This document shows, piece by piece, positions 10,994 through 53,336 of a DNA stretch of 64,000 nt (position 1 is the stretch's first letter; every line of letters starts with the position of its first letter). The notes under the pieces were generated by a model. That model saw only the letters and a list, made by a program, of their open reading frames with translations, did not search any database and was not told the origin of the DNA. The translations under genes and the position numbers were made by a program. Source of the DNA: Lepturacanthus savala (taxonomy: Eukaryota; Chordata; Actinopteri; Scombriformes; Trichiuridae); contig CM060468.1 of the NCBI GenBank assembly GCA_030544235.1, positions 10,093,258 through 10,157,257 on the forward strand, in the 5' to 3' direction.

Positions 10994-12715
10994 TGCTGCA
11001 GCCAGGGCTGTTACCATTGATTGCTTCTCAGACTTTGCTGGCTTACAAAAGCCTCTGGACACCAAAGCTCAGACTCCTGGAATCAGCTGAGTCTCCTACA
11101 GACAAGCTCCGACCAAGGCCAAGGCAGAATAACCTGAGGTTAAGGATTTGTAGGAAATGTCATACATTTAAAAGAAAAAAAGACTACGTTGTGGCATGAG
11201 TCTTGGACAAGAGTCTTGGACAGTTTGCAGGACACATTGTGGGCTGAGGAGATGAAATTGGATGGCTTGGTAAGTCTTGAATTTGTCTGGCTTTTCTATT
11301 TGGACTTCATGATTAAAAACCAGCTTGAGAGTGTGTGTGTGTACACGTGTACCCGTACTCAGTCCTGGAAACGGACAGCTAATTTGACAGTGATGTTGCC
11401 AAGCCTAGAGCCTTTCATTGTGCGGCTTCAACTTGATACGGAGATGTTTTTACAGGCAGTTTGACTGCAGAGGGTGATACTCTGAACAACTCGGACAGGA
11501 ATCCAGCAGTGATAGTTTTAAAGAGGGACTGTAGACCCCAAGGGCCCATCCAAGAAGAAGAGGCTGCACTGGTAAGTGGATTTAGTTTGCCAATAGACAT
11601 GGCAGCATAGAACTTCATATAGCTTTATAATTTAATTCATTATACAGTCTTAGATATGTTTTACCCTTGTTCAAGCAGCAGTGTGTGTGGTGCATCTCAA
11701 AACACAGGGCCGCCGTTTGTGTAGATCTGATGGCGCTGCGCCTGTGTAATCTCATAAAGACCGACGCCAGCTGCTCGCCACAAAACAAGTCAGGATGTAG
11801 TTGATTAAAAGTGATCACACTCATGAGCAAATTGTCCCCAAGGTTTCATTCTTTCCATTAATTACTGTGGCATAAGCGTATCTTTTGCGGTCTACTACTT
11901 GTTGTCAGCGGTGTAATTAAAAAGGTGGATAAACTATCATTTCAAGATCATGCCGCAGTTTATCAGCTCTATAAAAGAGAAAAAAAAGATAATAGCTTCA
12001 GCAAAGCATTGATCTTTTTTTTTTTGCTTTCATTACAGACCCTGCCATCAAAATCTCAGCTCGGTTTGATGCCACTTCCACTGAATTTGTCTCATGAACA
12101 TTTATGTCGGAGCTAAAAATGAGACGGACTGTTTTTCTGTCCTCTAGTGCCCTTTGTAGTGTCGCGCAGTAGACATTTTCATCATCTCGCATGTCTCTCC
12201 TAGACCTCAGAAGTGCTTTTAATCATTGCACAGGCTACCTTTTATTCACACTATTATTCATGCTGCTCGTTTTATTTATTTCACATTGCCGGGCATTTCG
12301 GTGACTTGACATGCTTTGGCAACCCGCCACCTCCTCAAGCCATTCCCGAGACTTAATTTGGGGAGCCATTCACCCACCTGCGAGAGCCTCCGAGTCAAAG
12401 GAAATTTCTACCCGAAAATGAAAGGCCCTTGCGCACTGTTCAGCACAGACGTGTTTGTGAAAAAGAAGCCGACAAAAGAACTCCGCCGCTGCTGTGACTC
12501 CACCATGTGATTATGGTGACATGACAACCCGCTGTGAAACCAATATAGAAGGTTACTAAGGGATTACTTGAGCCGGGAACAAATCCATTTTTTCCATTAT
12601 GTAACACCTGGAAATGCTGGGGGGGAATCTATTATTTGACTTTGAGCCTTCAGCCACAGACCCACATATACACTCTTTACCTTTCTGACCTTGTCTGGTG
12701 TGATGGTGATTGATT
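9441..12715. other. Spacer between PDCD10 and WDR49
   Basis: No convincing exon. Holds GT microsatellites at about 10457-10495 and 10963-10988. Any 5' non-coding exons of WDR49 would lie here but cannot be fixed. The sequence from about 11900 to 12600 is less AT-rich and lacks obvious repeats. Confidence 0.5.
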
Positions 12716-12735
12716 GACAGGTCTGAGCTGTAACC

Positions 12736-41960
<29,225 letters not shown>

Positions 41961-42540
41961 TGAGATGTATACTGACCCACACCCTGACACCTCAGCTGAA
42001 GGGGAAGCAGTGGGGATGAGAGACAAGATGTGGAAGTGGACAGATGAGACCCTTTGTCCAGGTGAATAGTTAAGACTGTCACAACTGCATTGTACTGTAG
42101 TATGACTATCTCTATTTCACAGTCCGATAAAGCCGCAGTGTTTTTGAATTGTTCTGTAGACTTGAATCAAATAGAAACCATGATGCTCCCAATTCTACGG
42201 TTTTTGTCTGGTGCTAAGAACTGAAATACATTAATATTCTGTGAATTGGAGCGTGCCTTATGGTTTGAAACTGACTGCACTGTTATACAAAAGTAAGTAA
42301 AAGTTGACAGTCTAAACTTGAGTTTTCAGCAAGACGCTCTGACATCAAATGCCAATAAAGGAGCTTCAGGCTGGACATAGATTTGACAGCACACATTAGA
42401 GGTTTTTTGAGTCTCTCATTTTTTATATTTATGGGATATGGGACTTTCATGTCACAAATACTGACGCGGCTGTCCTGGGTTGAACTTGTGGTATGTGATC
42501 TCAGAGAATGCAAAAATAAAATCCCTTTTTTGACCTCATA
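41961..42540 (+). other. WDR49 3' UTR, probable
   Basis: Sequence after the WDR49 stop. AATAAA signals lie at 42354-42359 and 42515-42520. No further exon with a family-like reading is visible. Confidence 0.45.
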
Positions 42541-43204
42541 ACTATTAAACTAAGCCTCAGTGTGGATATGTTTCGTTACTGTGTGAGACACTGTGTTTTA
42601 GCGATCTTGGTTTTGTACATAAACTGGACAGGAGCATTCAGAGTAGGCCCAGGGTAGCTGACAGGAAAACAGGATATTCTAGGCTTCGGGACTTTGCTCC
42701 AATCACTATTGCGCCTCCCCTTTTGTTTTATTAATATTCTGGTCTTCACTCACTTAAACTGAGAAAAAAAAGAAAAAAAAACACAATTCAATTGATTTAT
42801 TGCATACTGCAAGAAATAAAAAACAAACAAACATTTTTTTCCACTGCATTTAACTAAGCAAACTCGATCGGCTGATGAAGATGGTGACAAATGGTAAGTA
42901 TGAGATTTCTTTTTGTCAATTTGTTGCAGCTCTTTTAGCTTGATAATTATTTGTAAAAGATAAATAACACATTTGGTAATTTTATACAGAGGTTTAACCA
43001 GTGAATGTATTACAACATGGAAAATTTTCAAAATATGTGCTCTTTTATTGAGAATTTGAAAAGGATTTTGTTTGTAAACGGACTCCTTTTCTGTCTCTAA
43101 ACTTGAAGGGGCAGCATTACTTCTGGGAGTCAACTGCTAAGGACTGCTAAGTGATCTCAGCTCTGTCTCCCTTCTCTACGACTGCTGACACATAAGAAGC
43201 CAAG

Positions 43205-43345
43205 TTTGAAGTATTGAGGCTTGCGCTAAGAGATTTGTACACAAATGGTATAAAGGTAGAGAGCGAGAGCTGTAAAATCTCAGAAAAGTTACTTTCAAAC
43301 TCTCAACAATTAGGTCAAAACGAAGTGCTGCCTTCGTCTGGTGAG
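43205..43345 (+). other. Candidate orphan exon
   Basis: Open from about 43191 to a good donor GAG|GTAAGT at 43345, reading FEVLRLALRDLYTNGIKVES then KISEKLLSNSQQLGQNEV. No family is recognised and an acceptor upstream is not convincing. It could be chance or a repeat. Confidence 0.2.
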
Positions 43346-43949
43346 GTAAGTTTGGTTATTTGCTCGGCACTTAAAGTGAAAGATGTCTTCTTTAAGCCAA
43401 GACGAAAGATGCCCTCCACTTAAGTCAGCAGTATGGGTGTTCCCGACAGTATAAAGATCTGCACGGGTCATGCTTACAGTTAGTGCCATTCATTAAATTC
43501 TTAATGATGGTGTCTATGAGAGACAATGAATGATGTAAAGCAGTTATTAAAGGTCGATCAAACATGCCCCCTAAGCTGTTTCACTAGCTGAGATGTAATA
43601 TTTAGCTCTAATGAGATGTAAAATCAAAACTATGCGTGATGGAAGTATGCTGGAATAGTACAGAAGAAAAAAACAGATATATAATCTTAAGGGTTTTAAT
43701 CTGAACTCACAAATTATTTTTACAGAATGGAAGCGATCGAAAGAATAATGTATTGTTAATCTACACTTTAATAGTTTTAGAAGGATAATGAAAGTGGTAG
43801 ATGTGGAGAAGAGAGTCTAAATTAGCACGAGGGCAAGTCAAACGACATGAGAACTTTACATTTGAAAAGAAAAACTAACTTTTGAAACACCTGAAAAGTG
43901 TGAACTGGGAGCGTGCCCATTATGACTGTCTGGGGGGGGATTAATACTG

Positions 43950-44068
<119 letters not shown>

Positions 44069-44070
44069 AG

Positions 44071-44163
44071 TGTACTGAGCTCATCAGAAAAGTTTGTGTG
44101 GTTGATTTTGTGGAAGGGCCAATTGGCAGGAACTACACTGGGCCGTCAGCCAACTGGGCATAG
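44071..44163 (+). other. Candidate orphan terminal exon
   Basis: The acceptor TTTGCAG ends at 44070, after a 113 bp GT repeat. The phase-0 reading CTELIRKVCVVDFVEGPIGR continues to SANWA and a TAG at 44161-44163. Its phase fits the donor at 43345. No family recognised. Confidence 0.2.
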
Positions 44164-47100
44164 GGTGAATAGAGGGACTGACCTCACTCCATCACCAGCT
44201 GAGAGTGTGTGTGTATGTGTGTGTCTCTAAATAGCCTCAGTCCATCACAGTAACCATTCAGCGGTGAGTGAGAGCGTCAGGTCTGTTCCGCTCACTCCAT
44301 CACCACAGACCGTGTGTGTGTGTCTGTGTGTCTGTGTGTGTGAGCAATAGAGGAGTCATGGATATTGATGGGTCTGGTCGCTCGGTCTAATCTCTGCAGC
44401 AACACAAAATATGAGTACCCATAAGAAAAATACCACACTGTGACACAAAAACTCTCACAGACACAGGAGTTTGCCGGATTTAATCTTTTGAACTTTTACA
44501 AAAGCGATAAAGATCACTTGAAATGATAACAAATTAAAAGAGGGAATATCAGGAAGGAGTCTATTGCTCAAACAAGTCTGAGAAATCTGGATGTCGTTAA
44601 ATTTAGCACTGACTTCTCACACACAAACAGAGACACACACACACAAGATGTGAAGGCGGAAAAGGCAATTACAAGCAGGCAGGTTGATTTTGATTGTAAT
44701 TGGAGCCCTTGCTGTGAGCTCCACCTGTTATCATCGACAGCCAACACATATAAAAACTCTTTCGCTCAGTTTTCTAACTAGTTTTGGTAGGAGGTCATAT
44801 TTGGTGAAATGCATTTTATTCTGATTTTTCCAGCGGTAATAGCAATACTGACTCCGCTAACTTAACATACTGCGATCACAGGGACCGATTTCCGTTCAGA
44901 TTCAGGCTCAGTGTTTTGATTCCTCCTCAGCACAGGCAGCGCCTCGCTTCCCTCTATCTGTCTTTTGCTCCTTTTCGTCATTTCTGTGCCAGCTTCTGGG
45001 CCCATCTTCTACTTACTTTAATAGAAATCGTCTTGAGCATTTGTCAGCAAGGTTTCATTTCCCAAAAGCTGCCAGTTTCATACTTTTAGATCGCGAGGTT
45101 TGGAGATGTACTTCAGTGGTTTTGATGCTAAATTCCTTCCACATGGTTTATGCACGTTTTAATGGTTTTTGGCTGTGAGCGGTTATCCTGTGATATTTCT
45201 GTTCATACCGTTTTCATTTATACATTATATAAAAGATGTGACAATTGTGACATTAGAGCCTGTTTCACACCCCAAGCAACACAGTAACAGAATTTCTGCT
45301 TTTTCCCCATTTTTCTGAATTACTGCTGCATAACGCAATATGTGTTTCTTCACACATATCTGCCTGCATATAAACTGATCTTTGCATGTAAAGTAATGTT
45401 TTTTTCCACTGCTAAAGTGAAGCCTGCCTGTTTCTTTTTACGTGTTATGTGCATATTTACTCACTACATAAATTAAATCATGGAGCTCCTTCTCCCTAAT
45501 CCTTGTCATTATCGCCCTTCCCAACGAACCTCACACATCTCTGACTGATAATGGATTCGAATGATTGAGCGAGAGGTCATTATCATTAACGTAATGCTCT
45601 GCAGCACATGGACACACGTGTGCACGCAGACGCGCACATACACACATCTCACGTGAACATAAAGTGAAACAACACACCCAAATAGCCTCATGCACTTAAC
45701 TATACTTTGTTACATTACAAACACCCCTCCTCTTCTTCATCTACAATTCAAAGTAGGTCCAGTGTGCAAATGATGTGTGCCCCAAAAAAATCCCAATTAA
45801 TTTTATCCACTGTGTGTAAAGTACGGGGCCACTGCACAAGTGTTCCATGCTGAAAGAGCAGAGTTAAATTACTAGGAAGTGGGCTGATGCTGCTAGCCCA
45901 CCGCTACATGCCCCTAAGCCTATGGCAGTGTTAGCATTTCAAATTCAGTTACACACTAAACAAGCAAAGCAGTGCACGAGGGCTAAGTCATCTGTTTACA
46001 GCAGGATAGCAGGGCCTGCCTTATTTGTGCACTTGGGTGCATATATGCATGCATGTGTGTGTGGATCCGATCCTTTGTCTTATGAAAACAAATTATACTT
46101 CTTTGTATGTGTGTGAACAGTATAAGGAAGAACAATGAAGGTATAGTTTCTGCATATATAGGCGCTGAGTAATGAGCAAATGCATGCTCTTTATTCAGTT
46201 ATTTTGCTACCCCACTTTTTTTTCATCATACAGTCCCTGCAATTAGGTGATTATATTTAATCTGCCTATATAAATCAGCATTTTACTTTTTTCATCAACT
46301 GACAAAACAAGTAATTAAAAAAATCACACAATTTTGAGTTGATTCAGTTGAACCCGCTTGCTACAGCATTTTTTGGCTATTACAGTCTGTCAGTGCACAC
46401 AGGAGTGTGATACATAGGAGGGGAACATGTCATATAACTTAACTGTGGCTTGTGTGTGTTGACTGAATCTGCTTTGCCAACTCCAGTCAAACTTTAACTT
46501 CGGTAAAAGTTGGATTGTGCTGTTGCTGAAATGCAGAATTTGGAAGAAATGCAAGATTTGGAAAAGGTTAGACAGTTCAGTTGCTGACACATTTTTAAGA
46601 TGGCAAAAACTATTGTTAGGTTACCTAATCCAAAAGTTACTAAAAGTTATCATATGTTAACTTGCTGTACATTCCTGCTCCCTGGGGGAAAGGGGACACG
46701 TACCCACCAGTGTTTCTTTTTGTCAAACGTATCCAACCTAAGGAAGGCAAGACTTAAGAAAAAAATGAATTTTGTGGAGGTGGTCAGAGCTGTTTGGAAA
46801 ACACTGACGCAGAAGAACAGTTGAGAGAATCCATTATAGTACCCCCAGTCTAACTAATCAAGACTAGTGCAGGTGGCCAATTCTTGACCAATTCCAAGTG
46901 GTTAGGTGGTTTAGAAATGCAGGAAATCAGTTTTAAATTAATTTTACTACCTCCAGACCCCCCTGCAGATGATATCTTTCTAGGATGCAGCCCTATTTTA
47001 AAACATAACCAAGTGCCCATGTCTGTGTGTAGACGCATTTTCTCTTGTGCCCTTTCCCAGGAGTTTGTCTATGGGGCTAAACACTCATCATGTAAATCAG

Positions 47101-49171
47101 TGAGCTATTAGGAGCTGGCTCCTCTTCCTCTGCTTTCTTATGAAGATGAATAAGAACCAAGCCACTGATAAAGAAGAGAGGAGAGGAAATAAAATGAAAG
47201 TGCACTGCTAAGGGCCTCTCGTAGTACACACACACACGTGTGTGTGTGTGTGTTAATATAATTTCCATGCCTCCCATCTTCAATTTGTTTTAATTTAATG
47301 GTCTCAGTCATTTCGTAATTTTTTTCAAGTTGTGGATATTTTAGCACACACACACATACACACACTTTCCTGCAGTATGAGCATGAATCTTCATGTGTGT
47401 CTAAATAGGATACAAACTATAAGATCATACTGTATAATTTGTGATACCATTAAATTGCAATTTCCCAGTATGGCTTTCAGCACATATTGCATACAGATAA
47501 TTTGCTTCACTTATTGGAGATCTTAACTCATCATTGAGGTGTTACGGTTATTGCAAATACGCAATATATTGTATATGCATGCATATATGTGCTCACAGGT
47601 TAATTGGCCTGAAACATCCGGGCCTGCGATATTGCCTTATCTGTTTGAACAGTGCACAAATCTCTATTTTTATGATAGCTTCATTTGTATGTATGAATTT
47701 GGCGGTCGGTGAATTAGTCTGAGTCTGCATGCGCGTTGCAGCTCAGGCTTCCTGATTGCAGCGTAATTACCATAAATCAAATTTGCATTTGTTGTGTAAT
47801 TTAGTTGTCATCTTGGTATTGCCTGGTTAATTTTAGCGTCCACCGCAAATAAGATTTATTGTCATACAGATTAATAACTGGAACACACATGTACACATAC
47901 ACACACACACGCATGCAGTTGTACCTCCCACGCCCGTCTCAAGGGAGCTATCGTAATAGCATGACTGCATGTAAACATTTGACACTTCAAATACAGTATT
48001 TCATCCCTTAGCTTTCGCTCTCGCAACCTGGAGGTCCTTTACTTATTCTCTCCAGGGTGATTGCCAGCCGGATTACTGGGAGCAGGTGTTTGAGTCAGTA
48101 ATGTAGATGGTTGGGATGCGCTGTGAAAACTCATCAGATGTCACAACACCCAGAATGCATTTAATCTTCTACTGTATGTATTGTGCATTGAGCATGGGCT
48201 GGACACAGGCTTCTATCTAAATCCTCTCGTGCTTCAATTCTATTCATCTGCGGTCCAGGATTTTTAGGTTTTAATGCTGTGGAAGCAGAGAACACAGTAG
48301 ATATCAAGAAGTGGTCTCTCAGCCAAACTAACACTGGAACCGAAGCCAGAAATAGAATCAATGGTGCTGGGAGCCAGGTGGACAAACCCATGAATAAACA
48401 TAATCTTTAAATAACTAGCTTTTTTTTTTTAAAAATAAATATGACAACAAATTAAAGGAAGACATCAGACGTTTTCTGCGTCATTACTTGATGAATGCTT
48501 TGTTGTACTATTCTAGGTATCTAAAGAGTACAGGCAGCATGCTTGAGGTAAGCGTGGCCTGTTGACAACAAAACAAACGCCTCATGTTGTTTTTGTAGTG
48601 CAGAGACCAAGAAGAGGCAAACTGTTCAATCAGACTGTTGGAGCTAAAGTTAGGCAGTTCTCCAAATGAATCTTATAATCTCAATGACAAGCAAAAGTTG
48701 TTTTTTTCTTGATTTTAGTCAACTTAATATTTTTTTAAGAACATGTTAGTCTTACGTCTTAAATTGACTCAAATCAGAAAAAAAAAAATCTTGAAATAAA
48801 CTAAATTATCCGCCAACGGAATAACAAAATTCCACTCAGTATTGGATTAATTGTAGCACATACAAGACATTTTCACTTGTTAGGATTTCATTTTTTGCAG
48901 TGTGTAATTGCTGCCATAATTAGGCTTGTAAAGAGAAGGATCCATGTACATCATGCATTTTTCACTGAGTAAAAACTACTTCATTCCTTCCTTAATTTGT
49001 ACATTAGCTTTAAATCCTACCAGTAAACCCATGTATGAGGCTGCAATATTTTTTATGTGTCCGCCATAACCGGCAATTCAATGGGTGGATGTTGCCTGAT
49101 ATATATTTTAATTTCATTGTGATCACTGCTGCACTTGTAAGATGGAAATGACCGGATATTATATTTTTTAT

Positions 49172-49195
49172 GGGGGGGGGGGGGGGGGGGGGGGG
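49172..49195 (+). repeat. Poly-G run (24 bases)
   Basis: An uninterrupted run of 24 G on the + strand. The length may not be exact in an assembly. Confidence 0.9.
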
Positions 49196-49779
49196 AGAGT
49201 GTGCACATTTCATCATGTTATAGGTGATATTCAACCTGTTCTAACATTTTATGTACAGGACCTGCAACGTAATGAATGAGGACCATTCAAATCAGGCTGT
49301 GTTATTGCACCCAGGGGAAAGAGAATATGTTTGTGTCTATTCGTGTATCTGCAGTACAGTAATTTAAAGGCAGATCTGTGTTTATGAGACAGGAAGCCAA
49401 AACACAGGTTTTACAAACCATCTATCAGTATGCTAAAAAAAAACATGTCATACGGTGCAAGAGAGCATGACTGCATTTATTCATACCCATGATTTTGTTG
49501 CTTTCTACAAACTTGTGTATCTCTGGGTTTGTGTATCTGGATTGAATCAGAGCAGGAGAAACATTTGGCTCAGAACAGGAAGACACAAATGCTTTTAGAA
49601 TGCTAAGCAGCGGTTTTGAACCGTCCTAATATTGAAAAGGTGCACGGCAATAAATTCACTTTGACACTGTGCACTACGTGCTGCTGATGATCAGCAGGTA
49701 CATGCACACTTTGGTTGTAAATACTGATGCCCTCACTAGTCCAAACGGGTTTCTTTCCCACTTTATCTGTCCGACTGTG

Positions 49780-50165
49780 CAGGGGGAGGGGGAGAAGTGA
49801 TGAGAGGACAGGAATACATCTAAGATGCGAGGCATGCGCGGGGAGGACGAACGCAGACTGAGAAAAAAGCACTGGGTGAAATGGGAAAAGAGATGGAGGG
49901 AAGCAAGTGACGAAATAGCTGATGAGGAGGGAAACAAGGGGGCAAAGGGGGATGAAGATGAAGAGAAAACAGAATCAGTACAAGGAGAGAGGCAGTAGAG
50001 AACTGGAGGGAATAGAGAGGTAAAGGAGAGTTTAGAGGTTAGACAGGGAGGGAGGGGGGAATTTATAGATAAACAAGAGGAAAGATAAAGGTATTGAGGT
50101 GAGGGAAGGATGAAGAGGGAGGCACTGAGTGAATAGACAACAGAGGATAGGAATAGATTGAAGGG
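49780..50165. repeat. Purine-rich tract (+ strand)
   Basis: About 385 bp of strongly A/G-biased sequence with GGGGGAGGGGGAGAAG, GGAGGGAGGGGGGAA and GAGGAAAGATAAAGG blocks and few pyrimidines. Confidence 0.7.
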
Positions 50166-51021
50166 TAAAGGTGATGAAGAGATGCTTTATGTCCAACTGA
50201 CCATTTGCCATACTCCTCAACTCTGTGGGAGTCTGAAGCGGTGTTGCCTTGGACACACCAACTGTGAATCCATTGCCTTAATGAAGAAGATGTATGTGTG
50301 TGTGTGTGTGTTACTCTCCTCATCACTTATTTCATGTCTCTAAAATCATCTACATGATTGACCTCCACACCAATCTGTGCATGTTAGGTATTTTTTTTCT
50401 ATCCATCATCCACTTGTCATGTGGTATTTCAGCCTTTCTTATTTCTGTCTCCACTTTGCTATGCTGAGCCTATCTAACATGCAGGAGCGTGATTCCATTT
50501 CGGTGCAATCGCCCAATTGGTACCAATAGATGCTCAAAAGTATAAAAGATTCAAATGTTACAAAAAGTCAACAGTCAGTTAGCCTGGAAGCTTTGACCTT
50601 CGATATATATACATTGGCCTGTAAATGTCTACCCTCGGATCAGCATGCAGTTCTGTCAGCTCTGAGGGATGTAAAGCTAAGGCCTAGCGTGTACTGAAGA
50701 TCTAATATCCATATTCTGTCCACACACGCAACCCACACTCAAGCATCCAGCAGTGGAGGTCCCATGCAATCTATAGGCAGTTCGAAATGGAGAATGTGCC
50801 ATTAATATGCATATATTATTACTATTCCGGTACCATAGCTAGCCACTGCGACATTCTCCTTAAGGCCACGGTGAGCTCTTCAAAGCAAACGGATTTCTGA
50901 GTACTTTAACATATATTATAAAGCCCTGCATAAAAAAAAAAAAATCCCATTAAATGTGCGTGTGTGTACGTGCACAGTCCATATTGTCTTTTTGGTCTGC
51001 TAAAAAACCCTTTAACTGAAC

Positions 51022-51062
51022 CACTTTAGTGTGGAAATCTATAGCATTTCCACACTAAAGTG
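51022..51062. repeat. Perfect 17 bp inverted repeat (hairpin, 7 nt loop)
   Basis: CACTTTAGTGTGGAAAT at 51022-51038 pairs exactly with ATTTCCACACTAAAGTG at 51046-51062; the loop is CTATAGC. It is followed directly by a CA repeat. Confidence 0.9.
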
Positions 51063-51278
51063 CACACGCACACACACACACACACACGCACGCACGAGCA
51101 CTTAAATGGCTCCAAGCCGGTGGCTTAACTCTTTTCATTCGCTATAGGCTCTTCTTGCGCACTCGCTCACTTGTGTGTTGGCTCAGAACATGGTTTGACA
51201 GTTTAGCCCCCTGGTCACATCCCTATGGTTGAAACCTCTAATAATCTCCCTCCCCTTTTCATTCAACCGCTAACTGGA

Positions 51279-51316
<38 letters not shown>

Positions 51317-51536
51317 ATGAATGCATTATAGGGTTTGTGTATGTGTGTGTGTAGAGATGTAATAGAGATAGGAGGCGTGTTGTGTGACGGAACATGAAAC
51401 AAATCACAAATACGCACCGATTTTAGCCAGGATTTCAATTATTTATGTGAGTGAAATATTGAAGGCCTGTACCTGCCTGCAGCGGAGTTCTTCTCACCTC
51501 CTGTTCAAGGTTTTTTAAATTCTGGACAAGCCCTCA

Positions 51537-51925
51537 GATCTCTCTCTTTCTCTCTCTTTATACCTCGCTCACTTTCTTTCTTATCTCCTTCCCTCCTGTG
51601 CCCTTACACTCCTCCATGTCCTCTTTCTCTTCCCCATATCCCCTCTATCATTGCCGCCTTCCTCTGCTTAATTAATCTCCCGCTTTACCGTCTCCCTTCT
51701 CTTGTTCTCTCTCATCTTCCATCCATCCTTTCAATCTACTCTGACTGCTGCTTGTTTCATTCCCTGTGTTTCTTATCAGTCCTCCACCCTCCCTCTTCTT
51801 TTTTTTTTTCACTTTCCCCCCTTCTGTCCGTGCATCTGTAGCCCCCTCTCTCTCTCGCTCTCTCTCTCACACCTTCCTTTTCTCTCCATCGCTCCCTCTC
51901 TCGCTGTCTGTTCTTCCATGAAATT
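51537..51925. repeat. Pyrimidine-rich tract (+ strand)
   Basis: About 390 bp dominated by CTCTCTTTCTC and CCTCC units, opposite in strand bias to the purine tract 1.4 kb to the left. Confidence 0.7.
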
Positions 51926-52031
51926 AAAGCGCTCTAAGCTGCTGTTTAATCAGAGCCTGTTTGGGGAAAGTGCAGCGATGACAGAAACTGTCCATCCCAA
52001 GTATTGCGTCTGTGTATGCATGTACTGTATG

Positions 52032-52032
<1 letters not shown>

Positions 52033-52082
<50 letters not shown>
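52033..52082. repeat. (GT)n microsatellite
   Basis: About 50 bp of GT. Confidence 0.95.
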
Positions 52083-52083
<1 letters not shown>

Positions 52084-52607
52084 CATGAGTGTAATTGTAT
52101 ATGATAATTGAGAAGAGGCAGCAAAATGCATGTTCCTGAAATGAATGCCTGAATGTGTGTTAATTATTTCTGTGTGTTTCGATGGTGGTAATCCATATAT
52201 AATCAGTATTAGCAGGTGGTGTGGCTAGATACAGGGGTGATTAACTAAAATTCAGGATTGTTTACCGTTGGAGGCCAGATAAATGCACTCTGATCAACAA
52301 AGCTAATTAAATACCACTCGCCGCTACAAAACAGCAGTTAACGCTTCAGCGTTTGACACGGCAGACGTGGGAAAGGAAAGGCGGCGAAAGACTTGCACTG
52401 GTAATGCGTTTTCTCTTCATGAGGTTGTCTCTTCGCTGGAGTTGGACGAAAAGATTGGTACCACGCTCATGTATGTGCGGTTTTTGGCCCGTTTTGGCCT
52501 GATCGTGTAGTATACATGGGGTAACGAGAAGCGATTAATACCTCACGGCCAGCTCCCGATCAGCAATCTGAATATGAAATCCTCATCGGCCATCATGAAG
52601 CAATCGC

Positions 52608-53336
52608 CAGTGTTGTACCTGAACACATTTGTTGAACAATAGTTCATGAACGTGATGAACGAACTGTGAATATGTTCATTCTGGTGTCTGTGAACAGCAT
52701 GCACTGTCTATTTATCTTCATGCAATAGGGTAGTGTTTCATGCATGAAACCTCGCTAAACACACCAGAAAGAGCCATTAGCATTAGTAGAAAAACTTTCA
52801 ATCCGGCAACAACACTAGACACCTGTGGTGCATCACCGCATGCATGATTGAAACAAAACAAAGCAAAACAAAAAAGCAGAATGGAGGAGACTGTAGCTGG
52901 TTTCAACAATGTGGATTCGTCATATAAAAACTTAAAAGAGCTCAAGGACCTCACGGTTTTGTGCAAACTTTACTCCTTGAAGTTTTTGCCAAGGAGAAAA
53001 TACACACTTCAGTCACATTAACAGCAAACTTAAAACTTAAAAAAAAAATTAAAAAGACCATTCAAGGAGAAGGATTTTCCTCATGCTTTTGAGAATATAC
53101 TGTAGGGGTGAAAGCTGTATCTGCCACTAGTGTGGACTGAACTGACAGCAACAATGGGGAAATGCTGTTCCCTAAATACTAATGTGAATCCTGGTTGGAT
53201 AAGGGTTACAAATTTGATATGAAGATATATTATTAACTATTAACCATAAACAATTGTGAACGAACTAGTTCTTTTTGGACATTTTTGAACTGAACTTTGA
53301 ACTAGTTCATGTTGAAAATGAACTTCACCAACACTG
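52608..53336. mobile_element. hAT-like non-autonomous element
   Basis: Inverted ends CAGTGTTG (left) and CAACACTG (right), extendable outward to CGCCAGTGTTG / CAACACTGGCG. Sub-terminal GAACAATAGTTCATGAAC / GAACTAGTTCATGTT motifs recur at both ends. The flanking 8-mers GCAATCGC and GCGACCAC match at 5 of 8 positions, compatible with a decayed 8 bp target duplication. No transposase frame. Confidence 0.65.
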
